From NCBI GenBank assembly GCA_947254645.1, contig CAMYDW010000002.1, positions 62,001 through 126,000 on the forward strand: DNA of 64,000 bases, given 5' to 3'. The position numbers and the translations under genes were made by a program. Within the stretch, counting starts at the first letter, position 1. Every line of letters begins with the position of its first letter. Of the stretch, positions 43,970 to 52,264 are shown piece after piece. The notes beneath the pieces were generated by a model, which was not told where the DNA came from, made no database searches, and worked only from the letters and a program-made list of their open reading frames with translations. Source of the DNA: an uncultured Peptococcaceae bacterium. Lineage in GTDB: Bacteria; Bacillota; Peptococcia; Peptococcales; Peptococcaceae.

Positions 43970-45281
43970 ATTTCTTTTCTTTTGGTAGGTCATCAAGGAG
44001 CTGTTGAATGTAGCGTGCTTCATTTTCTGCCAGTCGCTTTTCATAGTCTTGATAGGCACTGATGGCATGGGCCATATTGCTGCTGGTGTCTTTGTCCATA
44101 TAAGAAAAAAGCTGTTCGCTGTTGTAAAAGGTGTCGCAGTAGCGCCCGAGAGAGCGATTGAGCTTGCGAATGGCAATGTATTGTCCAGCCACCTCCACAT
44201 TGACCAAGGGCCCAAAAAATTCAAAAAGATAGCGCATGGTTTTGCATTGTTGACGCAAAGCCTCGACTTCTTCAATTTTTTTCAAATTGACCTTGCGTGC
44301 TGTTTTGTAGATGCTGCGATAACGAGAGAAAAATTGTTCCGCCACTAAATGCTTCACAGGCGCTTGGGTTTGGCTGCTCATGAGGGCCTCAACTGTCAAA
44401 TGGAAGGCTTCTGCAAGATCACGCTTGGCTTCAGGGCTGTGGAGCCACGTGACCAAACCACGTATCTGTTCATGGCGTATACGCTCTAAGGCATTTGCCA
44501 AAGGAGCCAGCTGCCATTGGTGGGAACGATGAATGCTTTCGATAATGGCATCAATGCCACGCAAATCTCCAAGGCGTGTGTATAGTTTTTGGTAGTGTTC
44601 ATCAGCACGGACAAATAATTTCTTTTTGCAATAAGGCTGAATAAAATCCAATAGGGCGTATTGAATGCGCAAAGCCACACGCAGGAGGTGTAAATAATTA
44701 TTGTCCTCGGGGTCATCAAGGAGGGCCTCGCAGCATTCAGTCACGTGGGTATGCTGACGCTTGAGAAGGTGATACAAGCCAATTTCCATCGGCAGGAGAA
44801 AGAGCTCTAAGTTCAGAATGCCATCAAAATCAAGGGCGCCGATATAAGTGGATTGATAAATCATCTTGGGATGCAAGTAGAGGAGGACCCCACAGCCCTT
44901 TTTAAAATGCATATCCAGTCCAGTGATTTCTCGCACCCAGTTGCTGAGGGTAGGCTCATGCCCCACGACAACAATCGTATCTTCTTCCTTGCACTTGCCA
45001 ATGGCGCGGCGAAAATCACCAAAATCCGCCTCTGTGAGAAAGGACTTGACCTCAGGGGTCACACTTGGCATATAGCGGCAGAGCACTTGTGCTGTTTGAC
45101 GGGCACGTGTTTTTTCGGAGGTCCACACCTGACACGCCCCAGTAAGGGTGAGATAGCGAGCAAAAATAGGATAATGGGCTTCAAGCTTTTCGCGTCCATC
45201 GTCAGTGAGTGGACGTTGGCTATCAGTTTTATCAATAGAAGCAGGGGCTGCTTTTCCGTGACGGAGAAAAATTAATCGCAT
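43968..45281 (-). CDS. SixA-type phosphohistidine phosphatase fused to a CHAD domain
   Basis: The 437-residue product begins with a histidine phosphatase domain (about residues 1-165; RHG in FLRHGKAAP, second His in VVGHEPTLSN). A CHAD domain follows (about 185-430), helical and rich in conserved His, Arg and Lys, ending CKTMRYLFEFF. CHAD domains bind polyphosphate. The fusion could dephosphorylate a protein histidine or a phosphorylated substrate near polyphosphate. The ATG at 45281 is preferred, since GAAGGA abuts the ATG at 45290. Confidence 0.9.
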   Translation of the reverse strand: MRLIFLRHGKAAPASIDKTDSQRPLTDDGREKLEAHYPIFARYLTLTGACQVWTSEKTRARQTAQVLCRYMPSVTPEVKSFLTEADFGDFRRAIGKCKEEDTIVVVGHEPTLSNWVREITGLDMHFKKGCGVLLYLHPKMIYQSTYIGALDFDGILNLELFLLPMEIGLYHLLKRQHTHVTECCEALLDDPEDNNYLHLLRVALRIQYALLDFIQPYCKKKLFVRADEHYQKLYTRLGDLRGIDAIIESIHRSHQWQLAPLANALERIRHEQIRGLVTWLHSPEAKRDLAEAFHLTVEALMSSQTQAPVKHLVAEQFFSRYRSIYKTARKVNLKKIEEVEALRQQCKTMRYLFEFFGPLVNVEVAGQYIAIRKLNRSLGRYCDTFYNSEQLFSYMDKDTSSNMAHAISAYQDYEKRLAENEARYIQQLLDDLPKEKK

Positions 45282-45669
45282 AAAAATCATTCCTTCATAT
45301 AAAAGACAATAACAAAATAGAGATAAATTAGTGGATATTTTACATTGATATAGTGTAGCATTTTCTTGAATAGGACGCAATTTATTCGAAAATTAACAGT
45401 AGTTAACAATTTGTTACAATGTATAAATAATTCTTAGGGTAAATAATAAAACTGTTTTTAGTATGATGTTTGTTATTTATGTTTTTTTTTGATATAATAT
45501 TAAAATGTTCAGACAATATGGAAAAATATGAGATTTTCCTAATATTGCATAATGTTGGACTATTTGTCACGCCGCCGTTCCTTTTTTCATAAAATGCGAA
45601 ACTCTGCGAAGTGATAAATTGTAAGGTTGAGGAGTAAACAATCAATTTTATGAAGGAGAAAGGTGTTCT
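45282..45669. other. Very AT-rich divergent region upstream of lutA
   Basis: No gene is seen in 388 bp. A -10 candidate TATAAT lies at 45493-45498. GTTAAC-like repeats occur near 45394-45415. Base composition is much more AT-rich than the rest of the core and continues into the first part of lutA. Confidence 0.6.
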
Positions 45670-46407
45670 ATGAAAATTCATCTCTTTACTCAATGTATGG
45701 TGGATATGTTTTATCCACAAGTAGGTATTGCGGCAGTAGAAGTTCTTGAACGCCTGGGTTGTGAAATAGTGGTACCGGAAAAGCAAGCTTGCTGCGGACA
45801 ACCTCTTATTAACTCTGGCTATATTCAAGCTTCTAAAGCATCTATCAAAAATACCATTGCTGCTTTTGAAGATGCAGAAGTAATTGTAAGTCTTTCTGGT
45901 TCTTGTGCTTTCGCTATGAAGCATGAATATATAAATCTTTTGGCTGATGAACCACAATGGCTTATCCGCGCTCAAAATGTAGCAGATAAGCTTTATGAAT
46001 TTACTGATTTTATTGTTAATGTTCTTGGTGTGACTGATGTTGGGGCGACTTTAAACAAAAAGTTAACTTATCATAAATCCTGCCATGCTACTCGTCTTTT
46101 AGGCGTAAAAGATCAACCTCTTACTCTCTTGTCAAATGTTAAAGGGTTGGAATACGTTGAAATGGAACAAGCTGACCGTTGCTGCGGTTTCGGTGGTACC
46201 TTCTCTGTAAAACAACCAGCTATTTCTGAACAAATCGTTGCAGAAAAAGCACAAAACATCATTGACAGTGGCGCAGACATCGTTTGCGGTGCAGACCAAG
46301 CTTGTCTTATGAATATTGCTGGTCGTCTTGACCGTATGAGAGATAACGGCCAATTGGACCGTGACATCAAGGTTATGCACATCGCTGAAGTATTAAACTG
46401 CCGCTAA
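45670..46407 (+). CDS. lutA: Lactate utilisation protein LutA (YkgE)
   Basis: The 245-residue product has two CCG motifs (QACCGQPL near 41; DRCCGFGG near 172) typical of LutA, which with LutB and LutC oxidises L-lactate to pyruvate. AAGGAG precedes the ATG. Codon use changes inside the gene: all seven Asp codons before about residue 152 are GAT, while seven of eight after about residue 170 are GAC. This suggests a recombination junction near 46125-46175. Confidence 0.93.
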   Translation: MKIHLFTQCMVDMFYPQVGIAAVEVLERLGCEIVVPEKQACCGQPLINSGYIQASKASIKNTIAAFEDAEVIVSLSGSCAFAMKHEYINLLADEPQWLIRAQNVADKLYEFTDFIVNVLGVTDVGATLNKKLTYHKSCHATRLLGVKDQPLTLLSNVKGLEYVEMEQADRCCGFGGTFSVKQPAISEQIVAEKAQNIIDSGADIVCGADQACLMNIAGRLDRMRDNGQLDRDIKVMHIAEVLNCR

Positions 46408-46428
46408 CGTACTATAGGAGGTTAGAAA

Positions 46429-47883
46429 ATGGCTATTTTATACAACTTGGATGGTAAAGAACAAAATTTTAAGGATCGTGTAAACGACTGTTTAGCAGAC
46501 GACTTTAAACATAATGCCATCGAAACTGCACAAGACGTGTTCTTCAAAACCCGTACCCTGCGCGTTAGTGAAGTCCCTGAATGGGAAGAGCTTCGTTTAG
46601 AAGGGGCGCGTATTCGTGACCACGTATTGTCTAACTTGGACTACTACTTGACCCAATTTGCTGAAAATGCAGAAAAAGCGGGCTCTAAAGTATACTTTGC
46701 ACAAACTGACAAAGAAGCAGTACAACAAGTAATTGAAATCTTTGAAGCACGCAAAGCACATAAGCTTGTAAAATCTAAATCCATGGTGTCTGAAGAAATC
46801 GACGTCAACCATGAATTGATTGCTGCAGGCTATGAAGTATGGGAAACAGACTTGGCAGAAATCATTCTCCAATTAAATGACTGGAACCCACCATCTCACA
46901 TCGTTGTTCCTGCACTTCACTTGGAACGTAATGCCATCAGAGAAGTCTTCTTGAGCTATGGCTACGAAGGTGACGAAAACCCAGAGCATTTGACCCGTTT
47001 TATCCGTGGCTTCGTTCGTGAAAAATTCTTGAGCGCTGACATCGGTATGACCGGTTGTAACTTTGGGGTTGCAGAAACTGGTACTTGTACCCTCGTTACC
47101 AACGAAGGGAATGGTCGTATGACCACCTCCGTACCAAACACCCAAATCATTTTGATGGGGATGGAACGTATCGTACCAAGCTTTGAAGCTTTGGACGTTA
47201 TCGTAGCCCTCTTGGTACGTAGCTCCGTTGGTGCTAAAATCACTTCTTACTTCTCCATGACCACTGGTCCTCGTAAATCTGACGAAGTCGATGGTCCAGA
47301 AGAAGTTCACATTATCATTGTCGACAACGGCCGTTCTAAGATTTTGAACAGCGAATTCCGTGAAATGCTTCGTTGCATTCGTTGCGGTGCTTGCCTCAAC
47401 ATCTGCCCAGTATATCGTCATATCACTGGTCATGGCTATGGTTCTATCTATCCAGGACCAATGGGTATTGTTTTAACACCGCTCCTCGTTGGCTATGAAA
47501 AAGCTGGTGCACTCCCATGGGCTTCTACCCTTTGCGGTGCTTGTAGCGACCACTGCCCAGTAAAAATTCCACTACATGAACTCATTCTTCGCCATCGTCA
47601 AATCGAAGTTGAAGAAATGGGCAAACCAAGCTTCATCGAAAAAGCAATGTTCAAAGCAGCTGGTACTGGTTTGAGCCATGCTGGTCTTTTCGATCTTGGT
47701 ACCAAGATTGGTGCACGCGTGATGCCAATCATGTCCAAGGACAAAAAAAGCTTGAAGGAAGAAACCTCCAACATCCCTGTATTGGGTGGATGGACCAAGT
47801 CTCGTGACATGGGCTTCCTCCAAAAAGAAAAATTCAGAGATTGGTTTAAGAAACATGAAGCAGAAAAGAAAGGCGGGAAATAA
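46429..47883 (+). CDS. lutB: Lactate utilisation iron-sulphur protein LutB (YkgF)
   Basis: The 484-residue product has a DUF162-type N-terminal half (MTGCNFGVAETGTC) and two ferredoxin-like Cys motifs (CIRCGACLNIC near 320, CGACSDHC near 367) for 4Fe-4S clusters. It carries electrons from lactate oxidation. AGGAGG precedes the ATG. lutC follows after 2 nt. Codon bias is strong, unlike the first part of lutA. Confidence 0.96.
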   Translation: MAILYNLDGKEQNFKDRVNDCLADDFKHNAIETAQDVFFKTRTLRVSEVPEWEELRLEGARIRDHVLSNLDYYLTQFAENAEKAGSKVYFAQTDKEAVQQVIEIFEARKAHKLVKSKSMVSEEIDVNHELIAAGYEVWETDLAEIILQLNDWNPPSHIVVPALHLERNAIREVFLSYGYEGDENPEHLTRFIRGFVREKFLSADIGMTGCNFGVAETGTCTLVTNEGNGRMTTSVPNTQIILMGMERIVPSFEALDVIVALLVRSSVGAKITSYFSMTTGPRKSDEVDGPEEVHIIIVDNGRSKILNSEFREMLRCIRCGACLNICPVYRHITGHGYGSIYPGPMGIVLTPLLVGYEKAGALPWASTLCGACSDHCPVKIPLHELILRHRQIEVEEMGKPSFIEKAMFKAAGTGLSHAGLFDLGTKIGARVMPIMSKDKKSLKEETSNIPVLGGWTKSRDMGFLQKEKFRDWFKKHEAEKKGGK

Positions 47884-47885
47884 TC

Positions 47886-48608
47886 ATGTTAAACGAACAA
47901 AATAAACGTGCTTTTATTCATAACGTATCCCTCGCCTTGGGACGTAATGATGTCCCAGCTTCTGTGGAACCCTATGATTTCACCAAGGGCATTCAGCATC
48001 AAATCATGAGTGAAGTACAAACCGAAGAAGAAATCTACGAACGCTTTAAAGTGGAATGTGAAAAGTTAGCCATCTCCTTCACTGAAACCACTGAAGCAGA
48101 CTTGAAAGATACCCTTTTGGCAGTTATCAAGAACTTAGGCGGTGGCAAGGTTATTTATCCACTCGTTGAAGAAATGGATAAATACGGCATCACCAAAGTA
48201 TTTGAAGCAAACGAAGGCGTAGAAGGCTTGCAATTCGTTGCTTGGGATGCAGAAAAAGGCCGTGAACTCAATATTCACAACGCCCAAGATGCAAACATCG
48301 GGGTTACCTTCCCAGCAATGGCTATCGCTGAAACAGCAACCCTCGTACAACCAATGACCAAAGGGTCTGGTCGTTGCGTAGGACTTTTGCCATTGACCCA
48401 TATCGCTGTATTGAGAAGAAGCGCCATCAGACGTCGTATGAGCGAAACCATGGTAGAACTCAGAAAGCAATTCCAAGAAGCACCATCTGAATTCCCATCT
48501 GCAATCGTACACATCTCTGGTCCATCCTCCACTGCCGATATCGAATTGGTACGTGTTGTTGGGGCACATGGTCCAATCAACATCACCTATATCATTATCA
48601 ATGACTAA
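47886..48608 (+). CDS. lutC: Lactate utilisation protein LutC (YkgG)
   Basis: The 240-residue product carries the DUF162 domain with ISGPSSTADIEL near the C-terminus and fits LutC. It is the third part of the cytoplasmic lactate-oxidising complex. Its start lies 2 nt after the lutB stop (coupled). No lactate permease is adjacent. A terminator follows at 48620-48652. Confidence 0.93.
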   Translation: MLNEQNKRAFIHNVSLALGRNDVPASVEPYDFTKGIQHQIMSEVQTEEEIYERFKVECEKLAISFTETTEADLKDTLLAVIKNLGGGKVIYPLVEEMDKYGITKVFEANEGVEGLQFVAWDAEKGRELNIHNAQDANIGVTFPAMAIAETATLVQPMTKGSGRCVGLLPLTHIAVLRRSAIRRRMSETMVELRKQFQEAPSEFPSAIVHISGPSSTADIELVRVVGAHGPINITYIIIND

Positions 48609-48619
48609 TGAATAATACA

Positions 48620-48652
48620 AAAGACAGTTCTCTGTGAGAACTGTCTTTTTTT
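48620..48652 (+). terminator. Terminator of the lut operon
   Basis: AAGACAGTTCTC pairs with GAGAACTGTCTT, then T residues. Confidence 0.9.
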
Positions 48653-48776
48653 GTCTAAACCAATTAAAATGATTAGAGAAAAAAGTGTTTATTCAATACA
48701 CTTTTAATGGTATTATTGAAAGTAATAAAATAGCAAGCTGCCTAACACGCTTTTTTTAAAGAAAGGCGCGATTTTG

Positions 48777-48872
48777 ATGAAGCCAGCTTTTGTGACGACA
48801 ATCCTATTGATGATTGTCCTATTGCTTGGTGTATGGTTCTTTTTTTATTGGCAGATGCTGGCTTGCCGATGA
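48777..48872 (+). CDS. Possible 31-residue hydrophobic micro-protein
   Basis: From the ATG at 48777 (AAAGG about 10 nt upstream) the frame encodes one hydrophobic helix (VTTILLMIVLLLGVWFFFYW) with a short polar tail, and stops at 48870-48872. It is followed at once by a second hydrophobic micro-ORF. No family is recognised. Confidence 0.4.
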   Translation: MKPAFVTTILLMIVLLLGVWFFFYWQMLACR

Positions 48873-48873
48873 A

Positions 48874-48996
48874 ATGAAAAATTACTCAACTAAAAAAGGT
48901 CGTGTGAAGATGAAAAAATTCTTGATTTTTATAGGCGTTCTTTTCCTGTTGTATGGCCTGTATATAGCGACGGTCCTGTTCTTCACTCTAGGATAA
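48874..48996 (+). CDS. Possible 40-residue hydrophobic micro-protein
   Basis: The frame begins at 48874, one base after the previous stop, with an internal ATG at 48910 (AAAGG upstream) that would give 28 residues. Both forms hold one membrane helix (FLIFIGVLFLLYGLYIATVL). Coupled order with the previous micro-ORF suggests a small membrane pair, but length makes the call uncertain. Confidence 0.4.
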   Translation: MKNYSTKKGRVKMKKFLIFIGVLFLLYGLYIATVLFFTLG

Positions 48997-49044
48997 CAAG
49001 GCAGAGAATCTTTCAATCGGACAATCCCTTAAATTTTGAGCAAT

Positions 49045-49072
49045 AAAAAAACCACCTAGCAGACTAGGTGGC
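49045..49072 (-). terminator. Terminator downstream of tRNA-Gly
   Basis: On the minus strand GCCACCTAG pairs with CTAGGTGG and is followed by a T-run, just past the tRNA 3' end. Confidence 0.85.
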
Positions 49073-49078
49073 TCAAAG

Positions 49079-49149
49079 AGCGGATGAAGAGAATCGAACT
49101 CTCGTATGCAGCTTGGGAAGCTGCCGTTCTACCATTGAACTACATCCGC
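49079..49149 (-). tRNA. tRNA-Gly (anticodon CCC)
   Basis: The 71-nt gene folds into the cloverleaf. The acceptor arm pairs GCGGATG with CATCCGC, the D-loop is TTCAATGGTAGAAC, and the anticodon stem is GCAGC/GCTGC with loop TTCCCAA. The T-arm is AGAGTTCGATTCTCT. The anticodon CCC reads GGG (Gly). CCA is not encoded. A terminator follows. Confidence 0.95.
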
Positions 49150-49259
49150 AAAAGGTGTATCAAGCATCTATTATTTTAGCAAAGACGTGTAGGCCTGTCA
49201 AGAAAAAGGCGTGATATCATCATTGATAGGAACAATCAATAATAAAAAGTAGGTGAACA

Positions 49260-49796
49260 ATGCTGAAGCAAATGAATCAGGATAGAAGAAGGAATGTGTT
49301 ATCTGTTATTATTGCTATTGCACTGGCATCAATCATTAGAAATTTTGTGATAGGCCTGTATCGTGTGCCATCAGGCTCAATGATTCCTACCTTAAATATC
49401 AATAATTATTTGATGGGTTCTATTATAGCTTATAAAATTTCAGAGCCTGAAAGAGGGGACGTGGTTATTTTCAAATATCCCATCAGTGAAAGACCCCACC
49501 AGAAAACAGTCCGTTATGTGAAGCGATTGGTGGGTATGCCAGGGGATAAAGTATGTATCAAAGATAATCAACTCTTGATTAACGATCAGGCATTGGAAGA
49601 ACCTTATATTGCTGAAAGTACCATGATGCCTGATTTTGGTCCCATTGTGGTGCCTGAGGGACAATATTTTATGATGGGGGATAATAGAAACCATTCTAAT
49701 GACAGCCGATATTGGGGCTTTGTGGATAGGAAATACATCATTGCCAAAGGGATGCTTGTCTATTGGCCGTTTAATCAGTGTAGAGTTATTCATTAG
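49260..49796 (+). CDS. lepB: Signal peptidase I
   Basis: The 178-residue product has an N-terminal membrane helix (about 13-32), catalytic Ser40 in PSGSMIPT, catalytic Lys88 in YVKRLVGMPGD and the C-terminal box GDNRNHSNDSRYWG. It removes signal peptides from exported proteins. AGGTGAAC precedes the ATG. A single TGATATCA palindrome lies at about 49212-49219 upstream, like the pair before the SPFH operon. Confidence 0.94.
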   Translation: MLKQMNQDRRRNVLSVIIAIALASIIRNFVIGLYRVPSGSMIPTLNINNYLMGSIIAYKISEPERGDVVIFKYPISERPHQKTVRYVKRLVGMPGDKVCIKDNQLLINDQALEEPYIAESTMMPDFGPIVVPEGQYFMMGDNRNHSNDSRYWGFVDRKYIIAKGMLVYWPFNQCRVIH

Positions 49797-49800
49797 ATAA

Positions 49801-49837
49801 AAAAGCAGGCTAATCAAAAAATTAGCCTGCTTTTTTA
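49801..49837. terminator. Bidirectional terminator
   Basis: AAAAGCAGGCTAAT pairs with ATTAGCCTGCTTTT, with T residues outside, between convergent genes. Confidence 0.9.
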
Positions 49838-50545
49838 TTAGCTTGTTTGAGCAGTTGGGTCACGAGGGATGGTGATGGTGCCGACCTCGTTTGGTGCGGG
49901 GAAGTGTTCGTAGGTGTAGGTGGTGGCGATGTCGTCTGCTTGATCGGTGTTTTTGAAGGCGTTGAAGGTATCCATGGCATTGGCACTGCTGAGGATGATA
50001 TTATTGAAGCGCCATTGGCCATCTATTTTCTTGAGGATGTAGCCTTCCTCTTGGCCATATTGGACGGTGTTTGGCTGATTTTTGTAGAGGACATCGGCGG
50101 TGCGTGTGATGACCACCTTGGCGATGTCGTCATGAATCAATACTTGATTGAATTGGACATTGAAATAGGAATGCTCCACATTTTTGCCGATGGGGCCTTT
50201 TTCTTTGAGGCTTTGTTGGAGCAGGGTGTTGAATCTATTGCAAATGGCTGGACCGTCACAATTTTTTTCGGGCCATTCTTTATAGTTGCCTGTATAGAGG
50301 GTGGTGAGCAGGTGCTTGTTCCATTGATAGACCAATGCTCTGATGGCTTCCTCCTCTTTTTCAGGGGCTTCCTTGCTTGGGGCCTCGCCGTCTAATAACA
50401 CCTTGATGCCTGTTGCTTCCTCGCTCATCTTCGTAGAGTCATTATTTTTGCTGCTATCTGTTGCAGGTGTTTTTTGTGTGCCACAGCCCGCTATTGCTAG
50501 CATGCAACAGGTCAGTGTCAGTAGCACAAACAACTGTTTTTTCAT
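49838..50545 (-). CDS. Lipoprotein of unknown function
   Basis: The 235-residue product has a signal peptide with lipobox LAIAGC at about residues 16-21, a charged low-complexity linker, and a globular C-terminal domain. The domain ends in a strand-rich part (GYILKKIDGQWRFNNI) that recalls NTF2-like/DUF4878 lipoproteins. The ATG at 50545 has GAAGGAGG upstream; the frame is open to 50641 but without a site. It would sit on the outer face of the cytoplasmic membrane. Function is unknown. Confidence 0.8.
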   Translation of the reverse strand: MKKQLFVLLTLTCCMLAIAGCGTQKTPATDSSKNNDSTKMSEEATGIKVLLDGEAPSKEAPEKEEEAIRALVYQWNKHLLTTLYTGNYKEWPEKNCDGPAICNRFNTLLQQSLKEKGPIGKNVEHSYFNVQFNQVLIHDDIAKVVITRTADVLYKNQPNTVQYGQEEGYILKKIDGQWRFNNIILSSANAMDTFNAFKNTDQADDIATTYTYEHFPAPNEVGTITIPRDPTAQTS

Positions 50546-50627
50546 AGAATCCTCCTTCAAAAAAGTTAGCGTATGTTTACTAAAATTGTAACAGTGTGCT
50601 GCCAAAAGAGCAAGGTGGTTTCTGTAT

Positions 50628-50664
50628 AAAAACGCCTCCATCCAAGGATGAAGGCGTTTTCTTT
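50628..50664 (-). terminator. Terminator of the citrate synthase gene
   Basis: On the minus strand AAAACGCCTTCATCC pairs with GGATGGAGGCGTTTT. Confidence 0.85.
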
Positions 50665-50667
50665 GTA

Positions 50668-52038
50668 TTAACGGTCGTTGAGAGGGATATAAGGGAGCTG
50701 TGGTGCCACGTTTTTATAAGCCGGACGAATGATTTTGTTTTGGGAATAAATTTCTTCTAAGCGATGGGCACACCAGCCACTGATACGACTCACCGCAAAA
50801 ATTGGGGTATAAAGCTCTGGTGGCAAATCAAGCATATCATACACAAAGCCACTATAGAAGTCGACATTGGCACTGACGCCTTTGTAAATTTTACGACGCT
50901 TAGAAATAATATCGCTAGCGAGGGCTTCGGTTTTTTCATATAGGGTGCATTCATCGGTACGGCCTTTGGAGTCAGAGAGCTTGCGGACAAATTCACGCAA
51001 GACGGTGGCACGTGGGTCGCTGATGGAATACACGGCATGCCCCATCCCATAAACCAAGCCACTGTTGTCAAAGGCTTTTTTATCGAGGAGATTATTGATA
51101 TAGTAGGCGATTTCGTCATCGTCCTTCCAGTCTTTGACAGTGGCTTTCATGTCCTCAAACATTTTTCTGACCTTGATGTTTGCCCCGCCATGCTTTGGCC
51201 CTTTGAGGGAACAGAGGGCTGCTGCCACTGCAGAATAGGTGTCGGTGCCTGTGGAGCTGACCACGCGTGTGGTAAAGGTGGAGTTGTTCCCGCCGCCATG
51301 GTCGGCATGTACCACAAAGCAGAGGTCGAGGGTACGTGCTTCTAGCTCGGTGTATTTTTTATCTGGGCGAATAAGATAAAGTAGGGTTTCTGCTTGGGAG
51401 AGATTGGTTGGCGGGTTGTGCAGGAACATGCTATTGCCATTGTGATAGTGATTGAAGGCTTGGTAGCTATAAGCCGCCAAGGATGGGAAGGAGGCAATGA
51501 GCTGTAAGGATTGGCGCATCAAGTTATCGAGGGCCATGTCATCGGCACGCTGGTCATAGGTATAGAGGGTGAGCACAGAGCGTGCAATGGCGTTCATCAC
51601 ATCGTTAGACGGCGATTCCATGATGATATCACGCACAAAGCCATCTGGCAGGAAGCGGTGCGCCGCCAATTCCTCTTCAAAAATAGCGAGATTTTTCTTG
51701 CTTGGCAAATCCCCTGTCAATAGGAGGTAGGTGGTTTCCTCGAAGCCATAACGATTGTTTTGCACAAAGTCACTGACCAAGTCCTCCATGTTGTAGCCAC
51801 GATAAAAAAGCTTACCAGGGCAAGGCACTGATTTGCCGTCTACCTCTTCGTAAGCGTAGACATCGGCAATATTGGTAAGCCCTGCCAATACCCCACGCCC
51901 ATTGATATCACGAAGTCCGCGTTTGACGTCATAGGTGCTGTAGAGTTCAGGGTCGATATATGAATTTTCTTCAAGTCGTTTGGTGAGTGCATCAATACCA
52001 GGAGAGATGTTGGTATAATCTTGCCTGTTCATTTTCAT
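50668..52038 (-). CDS. gltA: Citrate synthase
   Basis: The 456-residue product fits citrate synthases of clostridial type, with catalytic His in HADHGGGNNSTF and GMGHAVY and catalytic Asp in ANVDFYSGFV. It joins oxaloacetate and acetyl-CoA. No aconitase or isocitrate dehydrogenase is adjacent. It probably feeds 2-oxoglutarate and glutamate synthesis. Methylcitrate synthase activity cannot be excluded from sequence alone. Confidence 0.93.
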   Translation of the reverse strand: MKMNRQDYTNISPGIDALTKRLEENSYIDPELYSTYDVKRGLRDINGRGVLAGLTNIADVYAYEEVDGKSVPCPGKLFYRGYNMEDLVSDFVQNNRYGFEETTYLLLTGDLPSKKNLAIFEEELAAHRFLPDGFVRDIIMESPSNDVMNAIARSVLTLYTYDQRADDMALDNLMRQSLQLIASFPSLAAYSYQAFNHYHNGNSMFLHNPPTNLSQAETLLYLIRPDKKYTELEARTLDLCFVVHADHGGGNNSTFTTRVVSSTGTDTYSAVAAALCSLKGPKHGGANIKVRKMFEDMKATVKDWKDDDEIAYYINNLLDKKAFDNSGLVYGMGHAVYSISDPRATVLREFVRKLSDSKGRTDECTLYEKTEALASDIISKRRKIYKGVSANVDFYSGFVYDMLDLPPELYTPIFAVSRISGWCAHRLEEIYSQNKIIRPAYKNVAPQLPYIPLNDR

Positions 52039-52264
52039 TTAAGCAACACATCCTTTACAATCGTTTAATTCTACTCAATATTCAGAAAAATGCTTGATAG
52101 TTTATTATAGCATACTAATACAACGCTTTACTAGAGTAAATAAATAATGCAAATGGGCCTTTGGTTGATTTCCCGATTGACCGAGTATAGCTAATCGGTT
52201 AAAATGAATATAATGCAAAAAATATGCGCTTGCTGGAGGTGACATCGGCTTCGTCCGAGAAAAA

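Noticed and set aside
45403..45975. 190-residue minus-strand frame before and into lutA
   Set aside because: Its AT-rich sequence opposite a real gene and promoter gives a Phe/Tyr/Asn-rich product without a ribosome site.
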